64,000 nt of DNA from the NCBI GenBank assembly GCA_036677425.1, contig JARFVT010000011.1, forward strand, positions 62,001 to 126,000, given 5' to 3'. The notes beneath the pieces were generated by a model, which saw nothing but the letters and a program-made list of their open reading frames with translations, had not been told where the DNA came from and ran no database searches. Source of the stretch: JARFVT01 sp036677425. GTDB taxonomy: Bacteria; Pseudomonadota; Alphaproteobacteria; UBA8366; Aestuariispiraceae. Both the position numbers and the translations under genes were made by a program. This document shows, piece by piece, positions 53,754 to 63,199 of the stretch (positions are counted from its first letter, which is position 1; each line of letters opens with the position of its first letter).

Positions 53754-55136
53754 ATGGCTGATTTAAAAAACTCTCCTGCGGCAAGGGATATTGCCAATGT
53801 CATGCACCCATATACCAATCATGAGCTACATAAAAAAAATGGGCCGATGATTATTACCAAGGGCAAGGGCGTATATGTTTTTGATGATACGGGAAAAAGT
53901 TATATCGAAGGCATGGCAGGATTATGGAGTACGTCGCTTGGCTTTGATAATAAACGCCTTGTCGATGCGGCAACCAATCAAATGCGCCAATTGCCATATT
54001 ATCATATGTTCGCATCAAAAAGCACTAATCCGTCGATCGATTTAGCTGAAAAACTGCTTGAAATATCGCCTATGAGCGAGGGCAAGGTGTTTTTTAATAA
54101 TTCAGGATCAGAAGCCAATGACACGATGGTTAAAATGGTTTGGTATTATAATAATGCGCTTGGGCGGCCAAAAAAGAAAAAAATAATTACCCGTGATAAA
54201 GCATATCATGGGGTAACTATTGCGGCGGCAAGCATGACACAATTGCCATATAATCATATGGATTTTGATTTGCCCATCAATAATTTTATTAAAACCGACT
54301 GTCCGCATTATTATCGCTATGGCAAAGATGGCGAAGCGGAAGAAGAATTTGCCACAAGACTTGCCAATAATTTGGAAGAATTAATTTTGCGCGAAGGCGC
54401 CGATACAATCGCCGCATTTAATGCCGAACCCGTTATGGGGGCGGGCGGTGTTATTACTCCACCAAAAACATATTTTGAAAAAATTCAAGCAATATTAAAA
54501 AAATATGATATATTGATGGTTGCCGATGAAGTTATTTGTGGTTTTCACCGCACGGGGCAGTTATTTGGCTGTAATACTTATAATATAAAGCCCGATATAA
54601 TATCGGTCGCCAAGGCATTATCATCGTCATATTTACCTATCTCCGCAAATATAGTTGATGAAAGAATAGCTAGCGTTATTAGCCAAAATTCCAATAAAAT
54701 TGGTGTTTTTGGTCATGGCTATACCTATTCTGGTCATCCTGTTGCCGCGGCAGTTGCCCTTGAGACCCTTAAAATTTACGAAGAAGATAATATCGCCGAT
54801 CATGTCAATGCGATCGCGCCAAAATTGCAAGATGGCCTACGGGCATTAGAAAGCCACCCATTAGTTGGCGAGGTGCGTGGCATCGGCCTTATTGCCGCAG
54901 TTGAATTGGTGGCAGATAAAGAAAAACGCATCAATTTTGACCCTAAATTAGCAATCGGTGCAAAGGTTATGGCCTATGCGCAAAATCGCGGCACTATTTT
55001 ACGCGCGATGTCTGGTGATGCCATTGCATTTTGCCCGCCATTAATCATAACTGGTGATGAAATTGATAAAATGATTGGTCATTTTATTGGCTCATTAGAT
55101 GATGCTAGTCAATGGTTAAAGGAAAATAACCATTAG
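53754..55136 (+). CDS. class III pyridoxal-phosphate aminotransferase (omega-transaminase)
   Basis: A 460-residue fold-type I enzyme. ATG 53754 is preceded by AGGAT, and the family starts with its helix AARDIANVMHPYTN. The PLP-binding phosphate loop is in NNSGSEANDTMVKM, the Asp that contacts PLP in VADEVICGFHRTG, and the lysine in SVAKALSSSYLPIS. Such enzymes act on beta-alanine, taurine, GABA or polyamine-derived amines; the polyamine ABC operon two genes downstream fits putrescine use but is not proof. Confidence 0.87.
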   Translation: MADLKNSPAARDIANVMHPYTNHELHKKNGPMIITKGKGVYVFDDTGKSYIEGMAGLWSTSLGFDNKRLVDAATNQMRQLPYYHMFASKSTNPSIDLAEKLLEISPMSEGKVFFNNSGSEANDTMVKMVWYYNNALGRPKKKKIITRDKAYHGVTIAAASMTQLPYNHMDFDLPINNFIKTDCPHYYRYGKDGEAEEEFATRLANNLEELILREGADTIAAFNAEPVMGAGGVITPPKTYFEKIQAILKKYDILMVADEVICGFHRTGQLFGCNTYNIKPDIISVAKALSSSYLPISANIVDERIASVISQNSNKIGVFGHGYTYSGHPVAAAVALETLKIYEEDNIADHVNAIAPKLQDGLRALESHPLVGEVRGIGLIAAVELVADKEKRINFDPKLAIGAKVMAYAQNRGTILRAMSGDAIAFCPPLIITGDEIDKMIGHFIGSLDDASQWLKENNH

Positions 55137-55300
55137 GGGTAGAAACTATTAATTTAATCTGACTATTTTAGTGTATAATTTACATATCTTGATTTGTATC
55201 ATTTGACTATATCATCAAATTTAGTAAATAAAGATTATTAGAATTAAAATTTAACCACCATATTTATCTGTGATGATCTAGTGATTTAGGGAATATAATA

Positions 55301-56527
55301 ATGAATTATCAAGATATATTTAACAATAGATTAGACAGTTTGAAATCTGATGGTAATTACCGTGTCTTTGCCGAATTAGAACGTCAAATGGGTAATTTCC
55401 CAACGGCAAAATGGTATAAGAATGATGACAAACAATCGTCAATTGGTGAAGTTACCATATGGTGTTCCAATGATTATTTAGGCCAAGGGCAAAATCCCGT
55501 TGTAATTAATGCAATGAAAAAAGCGTTGGATCGTTGCGGTGCAGGCGCAGGTGGCACACGTAATATTTCTGGCACTAATCATTATCATGTGTTGTTAGAA
55601 AATGAATTGGCGGATTTATATCAAAAACAATCGGCGCTTATTTTCACATCGGGATATGTGGCCAATCAAACCAGCTTGATGACATTAGGGCGCGAAATAT
55701 CTGGCATAATAATGTATTCAGACAGCCTTAATCATAATTCAATGATCGAAGGTATTAGGCAATCGGGCGCAATCAAGCGGATATTTAAACATAATGATCT
55801 GGTTGATTTAGAAGATAAATTAAAGGCAGATGATATTAATGCGCCAAAATTAATTGTGTTTGAATCTATATATTCTATGGATGGCGATATTGCACCAATT
55901 AAGGAAATGATTGGCTTGGCAAAAAAATATAATGCCATGACTTTTTTAGATGAAGTCCACGCGGTTGGCATGTATGGCGATAATGGCGGTGGTGTTGCTG
56001 AACGCGAAGGTTTAGTCGATGATATTGATATTATCCAAGGCACATTGGGCAAGGCATATGGTGTTCTTGGTGGTTTTATTGCCGCTAATAGTGAAATTAT
56101 CGATTTCATTAGATCATTTGGCGCAGGCTTTATTTTCAGCACCTCAATGCCGCCCGCAATCGCCGCTGGTGCATTAGCCAGCGTTAAATATCTTCGCCAA
56201 CATAATGAAATTCGCATAAAACACCAGGAACGCGCCGAAACATTAAAAGCACGTCTTAATGCGGCCAATCTTCCGGTTATGCCATCAATCTGCCATATAG
56301 TGCCATTGTTGGTGGGCGATCCCGTTGCCTGTAAACAAGCCAGCGATATGTTGATGGAAAAATATAATATATATGTCCAACCAATAAACTATCCAACTGT
56401 TCCAAAGGGTAGTGAACGCCTGCGCTTGACCCCATCGCCATTGCATGATGATAAGGCAATGGATCATTTAATAAATGCCCTATGCGATGTATGGCAAGAA
56501 TTAAATTTGCATCGAATATCCAGTTAG
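55301..56527 (+). CDS. hemA: 5-aminolevulinate synthase
   Basis: A 408-residue PLP enzyme condensing glycine with succinyl-CoA to 5-aminolevulinate, the first haem step in alphaproteobacteria. The PLP lysine is Lys251 in IIQGTLGKAYGVLGGFIA, and the family marks are WCSNDYLGQGQNPVVINAM, GAGAGGTRNISGTNHYHVLLE and TFLDEVHAVGMYG. ATG 55301 has a GGGA upstream. Haem supply then pairs with ccmABCD at 61.7-64 kb. It is followed by a 298-base gap containing repeated GTCAAAGTTT (56593 and 56611). Confidence 0.97.
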   Translation: MNYQDIFNNRLDSLKSDGNYRVFAELERQMGNFPTAKWYKNDDKQSSIGEVTIWCSNDYLGQGQNPVVINAMKKALDRCGAGAGGTRNISGTNHYHVLLENELADLYQKQSALIFTSGYVANQTSLMTLGREISGIIMYSDSLNHNSMIEGIRQSGAIKRIFKHNDLVDLEDKLKADDINAPKLIVFESIYSMDGDIAPIKEMIGLAKKYNAMTFLDEVHAVGMYGDNGGGVAEREGLVDDIDIIQGTLGKAYGVLGGFIAANSEIIDFIRSFGAGFIFSTSMPPAIAAGALASVKYLRQHNEIRIKHQERAETLKARLNAANLPVMPSICHIVPLLVGDPVACKQASDMLMEKYNIYVQPINYPTVPKGSERLRLTPSPLHDDKAMDHLINALCDVWQELNLHRISS

Positions 56528-56825
56528 AAATAACCTAATGTAATTTTCCGTAGGGCTTGTTTTGTGAGATGTATTTAAATCTAAAAATAATCGTCAAAGT
56601 TTCATATAAGTTGTCAAAGTTTATTATAGGAAAATTAATTTTATTATAATCTTGATATTATTTTAATATTTTATTAGTCTTCACAAAATATAAAACGTCA
56701 AAATAATATGGCGGTATTAAAATTGGGGAAAATAACACGTATAAACAACCGACAAATGGGTGTGGGTAGGGTTATAATGTGTGTCTTGAAATTTTCTTCC
56801 TTGAAATAAGGCGAAATAAATACTC

Positions 56826-57929
56826 ATGACATCTTCTTCCGATACCCCTGATAATATTGTTGTTTTTGATAGCGTTCAAAAAAGCTATGACGGTGAAATT
56901 CTCGTAGTAAAAAATCTAAATGTTGATGTCAAACGTGGGGAGTTTTTAACTCTTTTAGGTCCGTCTGGATCTGGTAAAACAACGGTTTTAATGATGCTGG
57001 CTGGGTTTGAAATGCCAACCCATGGTGAAATAAGGTTAAATGGTACGTCGATAAATGACGTGCCGCCGCATAAACGTGGCATTGGTATGGTATTTCAAAA
57101 TTACGCCCTTTACCCGCATATGACGGTTGCAGAAAATTTAGCATTCCCATTAGAAGTGCGCGGCATGAGTAAATCGGAGACTGAAACAAAAGTAAAACGC
57201 GCCCTTGAAATGGTGCGGCTGCCCGAATTTGGTGGCAGAAGACCAGCCCAATTATCAGGCGGACAGCAACAGCGTGTCGCCGTGGCGCGGGCATTGGTTT
57301 TTGAGCCTGAATTGGTATTGATGGATGAACCACTGGGCGCATTAGATAAAAGCCTGCGTGAAGAAATGCAATATGAAATTAAACATATCCATGAAGAGCT
57401 TGGCGTATCGATGGTATATGTAACCCATGACCAATCCGAAGCATTAACAATGTCAAATCGAATTGCCGTATTTGAAGATGGTATAATTCAACAATTGGCA
57501 ACACCTGATGATTTATATGAGCGCCCTAAAAATGCATTTGTTGCGGGTTTCATTGGCGAAAATAATAAATTAATGGGCAAGGTCAAATCATTCGAGGGCG
57601 ATAATCTTTGCATTGTTGAACTTGATGATGGCAGCCATCTTACGGCGACAAGAATTAATGTGGCCAATATTGGTGATCGCACCACATTATCATTGCGTCC
57701 TGAACGTATAATAATTAATCCGCAAGAAGGCAGCGTCCCTAATATGCGGGTTGCAAAGGTCAATGAATTAATTTATTTGGGCGACCATATAAGAACAAGG
57801 GTCAGCTTGGCTGGTAATGATGATTTTATCGTTAAATTACCAAATGCCCATGGCCATGCAATTCTACGCGAAGGGGAAGAAGTTACCCTTGGCTGGGAAG
57901 CAGATGATTGCAGGGCATTAGACGCATAA
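56826..57929 (+). CDS. ABC transporter ATP-binding protein, polyamine/spermidine type (PotA-like)
   Basis: A 367-residue ATPase. Walker A GPSGSGKTT and the signature LSGGQQQR are present, as are LVLMDEPLGALDK (Walker B) and YVTHDQSEALTMSNRIAVFEDG. A C-terminal TOBE-type domain of about 100 residues is present, as in MalK/PotA families. The operon order is ATPase, binding protein, permease, permease. Polyamine is the closest match of the whole set (PotABCD), but Fe3+ or sugar phosphate relatives exist. ATG 56826 begins after the 298-base gap. Confidence 0.9.
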   Translation: MTSSSDTPDNIVVFDSVQKSYDGEILVVKNLNVDVKRGEFLTLLGPSGSGKTTVLMMLAGFEMPTHGEIRLNGTSINDVPPHKRGIGMVFQNYALYPHMTVAENLAFPLEVRGMSKSETETKVKRALEMVRLPEFGGRRPAQLSGGQQQRVAVARALVFEPELVLMDEPLGALDKSLREEMQYEIKHIHEELGVSMVYVTHDQSEALTMSNRIAVFEDGIIQQLATPDDLYERPKNAFVAGFIGENNKLMGKVKSFEGDNLCIVELDDGSHLTATRINVANIGDRTTLSLRPERIIINPQEGSVPNMRVAKVNELIYLGDHIRTRVSLAGNDDFIVKLPNAHGHAILREGEEVTLGWEADDCRALDA

Positions 57930-57962
57930 TATTATATTCTAATCTGTTGTTATCTTAGATGT

Positions 57963-57988
57963 TTTATCGGTGAAATATTATCGATAAA
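57963..57988 (+). terminator. weak hairpin after the PotA-like gene
   Basis: TTTATCG (57963-57969) pairs with CGATAAA (57982-57988) around a 12-base loop. Followed by ATTTAAT and not a true T run, it may be a partial terminator or mRNA end point. It sits in the gap of 121 bases before the binding-protein gene. Confidence 0.3.
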
Positions 57989-58011
57989 ATTTAATAAAGG
58001 GTATATTACCC

Positions 58012-58026
58012 CCGATTAATAATCGG
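58012..58026. promoter_or_regulatory. perfect 15-bp palindrome ahead of the binding-protein gene
   Basis: CCGATTA-A-TAATCGG is an exact inverted repeat of seven bases. It lies 24 bases before the TTG start and ahead of the ribosome site, so it could be an operator or a short hairpin near the translation start. Confidence 0.35.
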
Positions 58027-58050
58027 ATAATCAAACTAGGGAGAGAGTTA

Positions 58051-59154
58051 TTGAATAAAGCATTCAAAACTACATCAATTTTAACTACTGTTGCCGCAAT
58101 TGGCTTGTCGGGCCTTTTTCTATCAAATTCAGCTACTGCTGGTGCATTAACTATCGTATCATGGGGCGGTGGTTATACCAAAAGCCAAGTTGCGGCATAT
58201 CATGAGCCATATATTAAGATGACTGGCATAAAAATTAATTCTGAAGATTATTCGGGCGGTTTAGCCGAAGTCCGCGCACAGGTCGAAGCGGGCAATGTTA
58301 CATGGGATGTAATGGATGTTGAACTTTCAGACGCAATTCTTGGTTGTGATGAAGGATTATTTGAGATAATTGACCCCGCAATGTTACCTGATGCGCCCGA
58401 TGGTACATCTGCCGTAAAAGATTTTATCGATGGCGCAATCAATGAATGTGCGATTGGCAATATTGTTTGGTCAACAATTTATGCCTATGATACTACTAAA
58501 TTCGCTGGTAATGCCCCTAAAACATTGGCTGATTTTTATAATGTCAAAGATTTCCCTGGTAAGCGCGGCCTTCGTAAAACTGCCAAGCCAAATCTTGAAT
58601 TTGCCTTGATGGCTGATGGCGTTGCCGCGGCGGATGTTTATAAAACATTATTAACACCGGCTGGGCTTGATCGCGCCTTTGCCAAATTAGACAGTATAAA
58701 AGATAGTGTTGTTTGGTGGGAATCTGGCGCACAACCGCCACAAATGTTGGCCGATGGCGAAGTTGCAATGACAACTGCCTATAATGGTCGTATTTTTGGC
58801 GCAGTTGCCGAAGAAAATAAACCGTTTGAAATCATTTGGGATGGTCAAGTATATGATATAGATCTATTTGCAATTCCAAAAGGTGCAAAAAATAAAGATG
58901 AAGCCATGAAATTTATCGCTTTTGCAACCGATACACAGCGTTTGGCTGATCAGGCAAAATATATTTCCTATGGTCCTGCGCGTAAATCTTCATCAAAACT
59001 TATTGGCAAACATGTGGCAACAGGCGTTGATATGTTGCCACATATGCCAACTTCACCTGCGAATTTCAAAACTGCACTCGCCAATGATTTTCAGTGGTGG
59101 GCAGATTATGGCGATGAAATGAATGAGCGTTTCGCCGCATGGTTAGCAAAATAA
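58051..59154 (+). CDS. periplasmic polyamine-type solute-binding protein (PotD-like)
   Basis: A 367-residue SBP_bac_8-type protein. A signal peptide of about 30 residues ends ATA/GA (NSATAGALTIVSWGG). The typical block ALTIVSWGGGYTKSQVAAYHEPYIKMTGIKINSEDYSGGLAEVRAQVEAGNVTWDVMDVELSDAILGCDEGLFEIID is the SBP family's 'spermidine/putrescine' form with polar residues in the cleft. The start is TTG 58051 with GGGAGAGAG upstream. A hairpin directly after the stop separates it from the permeases. Confidence 0.92.
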   Translation: MNKAFKTTSILTTVAAIGLSGLFLSNSATAGALTIVSWGGGYTKSQVAAYHEPYIKMTGIKINSEDYSGGLAEVRAQVEAGNVTWDVMDVELSDAILGCDEGLFEIIDPAMLPDAPDGTSAVKDFIDGAINECAIGNIVWSTIYAYDTTKFAGNAPKTLADFYNVKDFPGKRGLRKTAKPNLEFALMADGVAAADVYKTLLTPAGLDRAFAKLDSIKDSVVWWESGAQPPQMLADGEVAMTTAYNGRIFGAVAEENKPFEIIWDGQVYDIDLFAIPKGAKNKDEAMKFIAFATDTQRLADQAKYISYGPARKSSSKLIGKHVATGVDMLPHMPTSPANFKTALANDFQWWADYGDEMNERFAAWLAK

Positions 59155-59163
59155 ATTGAATTA

Positions 59164-59200
59164 AATGGTCGGTGGCAAATGGTTGCCGACCATTATTTTT
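59164..59200 (+). terminator. hairpin between binding-protein and permease genes
   Basis: AATGGTCGG (59164-59172) pairs with CCGACCATT (59186-59194), nine perfect pairs, with a short inner stem of CAA/TTG, followed by ATTTTTA. It starts nine bases after the stop of the binding-protein gene, as at aapJ. Confidence 0.8.
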
Positions 59201-59251
59201 ACTATTTGATAATTTAAATTAAGAATATAGATTGTTATTAAGGGGTTGAAT

Positions 59252-60505
59252 ATGGCTGATGCAACAGCACCAATGATGGACGCATCTGGAATTCCATTAA
59301 AGCTTAGCCTGCGCCGCGCGGAGGGCAAAAAACGCCGAACCGCAATAATGCTGGTGTTGCCATTACTGGCGTTTGTCTTGGTAACTTTTATATTTCCAAT
59401 CATGCAAATGTTATGGCGCAGTGTTGATAATCCAAGATTTCAAACATATTTGCCAGAAACTACTGCTATTTTGCAAGCTTGGGATGGTAAATCGGCAATT
59501 GGCAATGCTTTTTACGAGGCAATGGGCGCAGAAATGGCACAGGCCATGCGTGACCGAACCCTTGGTAAAGTTGCCAATAGATTCAACCGTGATATGTCGG
59601 GTGGTAAATCGTTAATCATTAAAACGGGACGTAAATTAAAAAAATTAAAAACTGGCCCTTATAAGGATATTATCATCAATGCCGATAAACGTTGGTCTGA
59701 CCCCAATGTATTATTAAAATTAAAAATAAGTTCAACGCCATTCACTGCGAGTTTTTATGCCAAGGCTTTGGATTTTACCCATGATAATAATGGTGATATA
59801 ACACGATTACCCGATGATGAACGTATTTATGTAAAATTATTTGTTAGAACATTTGTTGTGGCTTTGGCGATCACTATCATTACTATTTTCCTCGCTTATC
59901 CAATTTCTTACTTGATGGCAAGTTTGCCTGCGCGGAGCAGTAATTTATTGATGATCATGGTATTATTACCATTTTGGACATCATTGTTAGTCCGGACAAC
60001 TTCATGGATCGTGTTGTTACAAACCCAAGGCACATTAAATGATATAATGGTCTGGCTCGGGATAATCGGTGATGAAAACCGTGTGCAAATGATTTATAAT
60101 ATGACGGGGACTATCGTTGCCATGTCGCATATATTATTGCCATTCATGGTATTACCGCTTTATTCGGTTATGAAAACTATTTCGCCAAATTACACCCGTG
60201 CTTCAAGGTCATTGGGGGCTAATCCTTTCGTATCATTTTATCGAATATATTTTCCACAATCAGTCCCGGGAATTGGCGCTGGATCTATATTAGTATTCAT
60301 TCTGGCGGTTGGTTATTATATCACACCCGCATTGGTTGGTGGGCAGAGTGGCACATTAATCAGTAATATGATTGCTTTTCACATGCAAAAATCGCTTAAC
60401 TGGGGTTTGGCTGCGGCGCTTGGCGGGGTATTATTGGCATGTATCATACTTGCCTATTGGGCTTATGATCGCGTTGTCGGGATCGACAATATGAAACTTG
60501 GTTAA
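59252..60505 (+). CDS. polyamine-type ABC transporter permease (PotB-like)
   Basis: A 417-residue inner-membrane permease. Membrane segment 1 is at about 35-55; then comes a periplasmic insert of about 140 residues before the BPD_transp_1 core (from about YVKLFVRTFVVALAITIITIFLAYPISYLMASLP). The coupling EAA loop reads YTRASRSLGANPFVSFYRIYFPQSVPGIGAGSILVFI. Large inserts after the first segment are seen in other alphaproteobacterial members of this group. I prefer ATG 59252 over TTG 59246, with AGGGG just upstream. Confidence 0.92.
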   Translation: MADATAPMMDASGIPLKLSLRRAEGKKRRTAIMLVLPLLAFVLVTFIFPIMQMLWRSVDNPRFQTYLPETTAILQAWDGKSAIGNAFYEAMGAEMAQAMRDRTLGKVANRFNRDMSGGKSLIIKTGRKLKKLKTGPYKDIIINADKRWSDPNVLLKLKISSTPFTASFYAKALDFTHDNNGDITRLPDDERIYVKLFVRTFVVALAITIITIFLAYPISYLMASLPARSSNLLMIMVLLPFWTSLLVRTTSWIVLLQTQGTLNDIMVWLGIIGDENRVQMIYNMTGTIVAMSHILLPFMVLPLYSVMKTISPNYTRASRSLGANPFVSFYRIYFPQSVPGIGAGSILVFILAVGYYITPALVGGQSGTLISNMIAFHMQKSLNWGLAAALGGVLLACIILAYWAYDRVVGIDNMKLG

Positions 60506-60588
60506 GTCGGGACCTGCAATATGAAATTGGATTAAAGATTAGATATTGGGTTAAAAATTAAATTTAGGTTAAAATAAGGAATAATTAT

Positions 60589-61443
60589 ATGTCTTCACTT
60601 CCAACCTATGCTGGTAAATTAGAAACCAGCTGGTCTTATAGTTTTCGCTTTATTTGCGGAATGATATTTTTATTTTTAATCATGCCAATTTTGGTAATCA
60701 TTCCATTATCATTCAATGCCGAGCCATATTTCACATTCACCCCTGGTATGCTGGCGCTTGACCCTGATGCTTTTTCAATCCGTTGGTATGAAGATATTAT
60801 AGATAATAAACAATGGCTACATGCCATTGAAAATAGCTTTATAATTGGTATATTTTCCACATTATTGGCAACCTTTCTTGGTACATTAGCTGCATTAGGT
60901 CTAAGCAAACCATATTTACCATATCGAAGTGTGATAATGGCATTATTAATTTCACCAATGATTGTACCGCTTATTATCACAGCGGCGGGTATGTTTTTCT
61001 TTTATTCACAAATTGGCTTGGCACAAACATATCTTGGTATAATTTTGGCGCATGCCGCATTGGGAACGCCATTTGTGGTAATAACTGTCACTGCGACAAT
61101 GGTTGGTTTTGATCAATCATTAATTCGTGCATCGGCCAGCATGGGCGCGACACCAAGCCGAACATTTTTTAAGGTAATAGTACCATTAATCTCCCCTGGT
61201 GTGATCGCGGGCGGATTATTTGCTTTCATTACATCATTTGACGAAGTTGTGGTGGTTTTATTCTTATCTGGTTTTGAGCAACGCACTATTCCACGGCAAA
61301 TGTGGTCGGGGCTGCGGGAACAAATCAGCCCAACAATTCTGGCGGTAGCAACATTATTAATCACAATATCGGTGTTATTATTGGCAACATTAGAAATTTT
61401 ACGCCGGCGCAATGAAAAATTGCGTGGGTTATCACCCGGATAA
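60589..61443 (+). CDS. polyamine-type ABC transporter permease (PotC-like)
   Basis: A 284-residue partner permease with six hydrophobic segments. The coupling loop is LIRASASMGATPSRTFFKVIVPLISPGVIAGGLFAFITSFDEVVVVLFLSG, the last part containing the PotC phrase TSFDEVVV. The C-terminus ends in a basic tail (RRRNEKLRG). It closes the four-gene operon, and its stop is followed by hairpin-rich DNA. Confidence 0.93.
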   Translation: MSSLPTYAGKLETSWSYSFRFICGMIFLFLIMPILVIIPLSFNAEPYFTFTPGMLALDPDAFSIRWYEDIIDNKQWLHAIENSFIIGIFSTLLATFLGTLAALGLSKPYLPYRSVIMALLISPMIVPLIITAAGMFFFYSQIGLAQTYLGIILAHAALGTPFVVITVTATMVGFDQSLIRASASMGATPSRTFFKVIVPLISPGVIAGGLFAFITSFDEVVVVLFLSGFEQRTIPRQMWSGLREQISPTILAVATLLITISVLLLATLEILRRRNEKLRGLSPG

Positions 61444-61482
61444 CAATATTTTATTAAATATTGCAATATACCATTTTGTTCT

Positions 61483-61690
61483 ACCGTAAATTTAGTATTT
61501 TTTACGGTTATCACGAAATTGCCATATTTTAGCTGTTCTAAAGCAATATTTATGACCTATATAATTATTGCTGAGTCCTCCCCTCTCACACGGGGCTTTT
61601 ATGAAGTCTGGCCCCGTGGCGGTTTTTTAATAAAACCGTTGCATGTCTTATCGGTCACTGGTTTAATACCAGTGACCGTTTTTTTATTAA
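61483..61690 (+). ncRNA. candidate small RNA or leader with three or four hairpins
   Basis: The gap between the transporter operon and ccmA (61444-61753) has unusual structure. ACCGTAAA/TTTACGGT pairs at 61483-61508; ACGGGGC (61590-61596) pairs with GCCCCGT (61611-61617); CGGTTTT (61620-61626) pairs with AAAACCG (61632-61638); last is the terminator at 61652. GC-rich stems stand out from the AT-rich surroundings. It could be a small RNA starting near 61,500, the transporter mRNA's 3' end, or a ccm leader. I could not match it to SRP RNA, 6S RNA or a known riboswitch. A 62-codon frame covering it looks accidental. Confidence 0.35.
61652..61685 (+). terminator. strong rho-independent terminator before ccmA
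   Basis: CGGTCACTGG (61652-61661) pairs perfectly with CCAGTGACCG (61669-61678) around TTTAATA and runs into seven Ts. It ends transcription from the left, so ccmA needs its own promoter in 61686-61753. Confidence 0.9.
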
Positions 61691-61753
61691 TTAAAAATTT
61701 AAAATAGCTTTCTTTTGTAAGATTAGATTAAATAGTTTACAGATGAAATTATC

Positions 61754-62407
61754 ATGACAAGTTTTATTGCATCTAAACTTAGCTGCCTGCGTGGGCAGAA
61801 TTTAATTTTTACCAAACTTGATTTTGAATTATCAAACGGTGAAGCTCTTGTGCTTTCTGGCGAGAATGGCAGCGGTAAATCAAGCCTTATTCGATTGCTA
61901 GCGGGCTTAATAAAACCATTTCATGGGGCATTAAGCTGGAATGGTGAAAATGCTTTTAACGATATAGCCAGCCATTTTGATAATTTATTATATATCGGAC
62001 ATCAAAATGCGATTAAATCACCATTAACCCTGTATGAAAATTTAGAATTCTGGGCAAATCTATATGGTGATGGTAGGGATTTAAAAAAAACCATAGATGA
62101 GGCATTAACCGCATTTAATTTAACGTCTATTGCTAATAACAGAGGGCGAATTTTATCATCTGGTCAACGGCGCAGACTTAATTTAGCACGGTTACTTTTG
62201 TCAAATCGCCCATTGTGGATTTTGGACGAGCCAACGGTTGGTCTTGATAAAAAATCATGTGAGTATTTGGAGATTATTATTCAAAAACATCGCAATTCTG
62301 GCGGTATGGTGGTTTTATCAACCCATATTGGTATTGCAATTCCTGATCATAAAATTCTCGATCTGAATCAATTTAGCACAATAAATATTAATAGAGTAGC
62401 AAGCTGA
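61754..62407 (+). CDS. ccmA: cytochrome c biogenesis ATP-binding export protein
   Basis: A 217-residue ABC ATPase, the engine of the CcmABCD haem-handling complex (System I). Walker A is SGENGSGKSSL, the signature ILSSGQRRRLN and Walker B LWILDEPTVGLDK. CcmA proteins are short and have this SSGQ signature. ATG 61754. The stop shares the final base with the ccmB start (TGATG), so the proteins are translated together. Confidence 0.93.
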   Translation: MTSFIASKLSCLRGQNLIFTKLDFELSNGEALVLSGENGSGKSSLIRLLAGLIKPFHGALSWNGENAFNDIASHFDNLLYIGHQNAIKSPLTLYENLEFWANLYGDGRDLKKTIDEALTAFNLTSIANNRGRILSSGQRRRLNLARLLLSNRPLWILDEPTVGLDKKSCEYLEIIIQKHRNSGGMVVLSTHIGIAIPDHKILDLNQFSTININRVAS

Positions 62408-63072
62408 TGTCGCCATATTTTGCCGTTATAAAACGTGATTTATTATTATCATATCGCCAAGGGGCTGATTTGGTGATGGTATTGGCGTTTTTTCTGATCG
62501 CATCGGCATTATTTCCATTGGCGGTGGGGCCTGATCCAGTAATTTTAGGGAGAATTGCTTCGGGAATAATTTGGGTTTTGGCATTATTATCGGTGATGTT
62601 ATCATTGGATCGGATATTTCATAATGATTATGATGATGGCGCGTTGGAACAAATGGAGATTAGCCCGCAATCATTTTATTTAATTATATTGGCAAAAATA
62701 ATTGCCCATTGGATAACAACAGGCATACCGTTGATAATATTATCCCCTATCATTGCAATCATGTTAAATCTTGATAATGATGCTTTTATAACGATGATTT
62801 TAAGCTTAGCTATCGGCACACCGATTTTAAGTTTAATCGGTGCAATTGGTGCGGCATTATCATTGGGGGCAAGACGCGCAGGCTTGTTGGTTGCCATGTT
62901 GGTTTTGCCATTATATATACAAATTTTAATATTTGCTATATCGGCAATTGACGCATCAATAAATAATTTTCCCGTAAGGCCGCATTTGTTATTTTTGGCG
63001 GCAATATTAGCAGCAGCATTGCCGCTTGCACCGCTTGCCGCCGCCGCCTCAATTCGACAAGCATTTGAATAG
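62407..63072 (+). CDS. ccmB: haem exporter protein CcmB
   Basis: A 221-residue membrane protein with six hydrophobic segments. Family phrases include FFLIASALFPLAVGPDPVILGRIASGIIWVLALLSVMLSLDRIFHNDYDDGALEQMEISP and LGARRAGLLVAMLVLPLYIQILIFAI. It forms the transmembrane part with CcmC, releasing holo-CcmE. The start overlaps the ccmA stop; ccmC follows after a 127-base gap when the internal start is used. Confidence 0.93.
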   Translation: MSPYFAVIKRDLLLSYRQGADLVMVLAFFLIASALFPLAVGPDPVILGRIASGIIWVLALLSVMLSLDRIFHNDYDDGALEQMEISPQSFYLIILAKIIAHWITTGIPLIILSPIIAIMLNLDNDAFITMILSLAIGTPILSLIGAIGAALSLGARRAGLLVAMLVLPLYIQILIFAISAIDASINNFPVRPHLLFLAAILAAALPLAPLAAAASIRQAFE

Positions 63073-63199
63073 CTGGAATATGAAATAAGGCAATTTTAAG
63101 CCGTCATTGGCTTATGGTATTTTAATGGTTATAATTGACCACCGTCCAATTGTTAAGTTAAGAAATTACGAAGTTAAGAAATTAGGTGTTAATTCAGAT

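Noticed and set aside
56593..56620. Direct repeat GTCAAAGTTT as operator
   Set aside because: Two copies of ten bases in AT-rich DNA; no further support, so I mention it only in the hemA entry.
61519..61707. 62-codon open frame before ccmA
   Set aside because: It runs through all the hairpins and the terminator, has no ribosome site of note and its residues follow the stem pairing.
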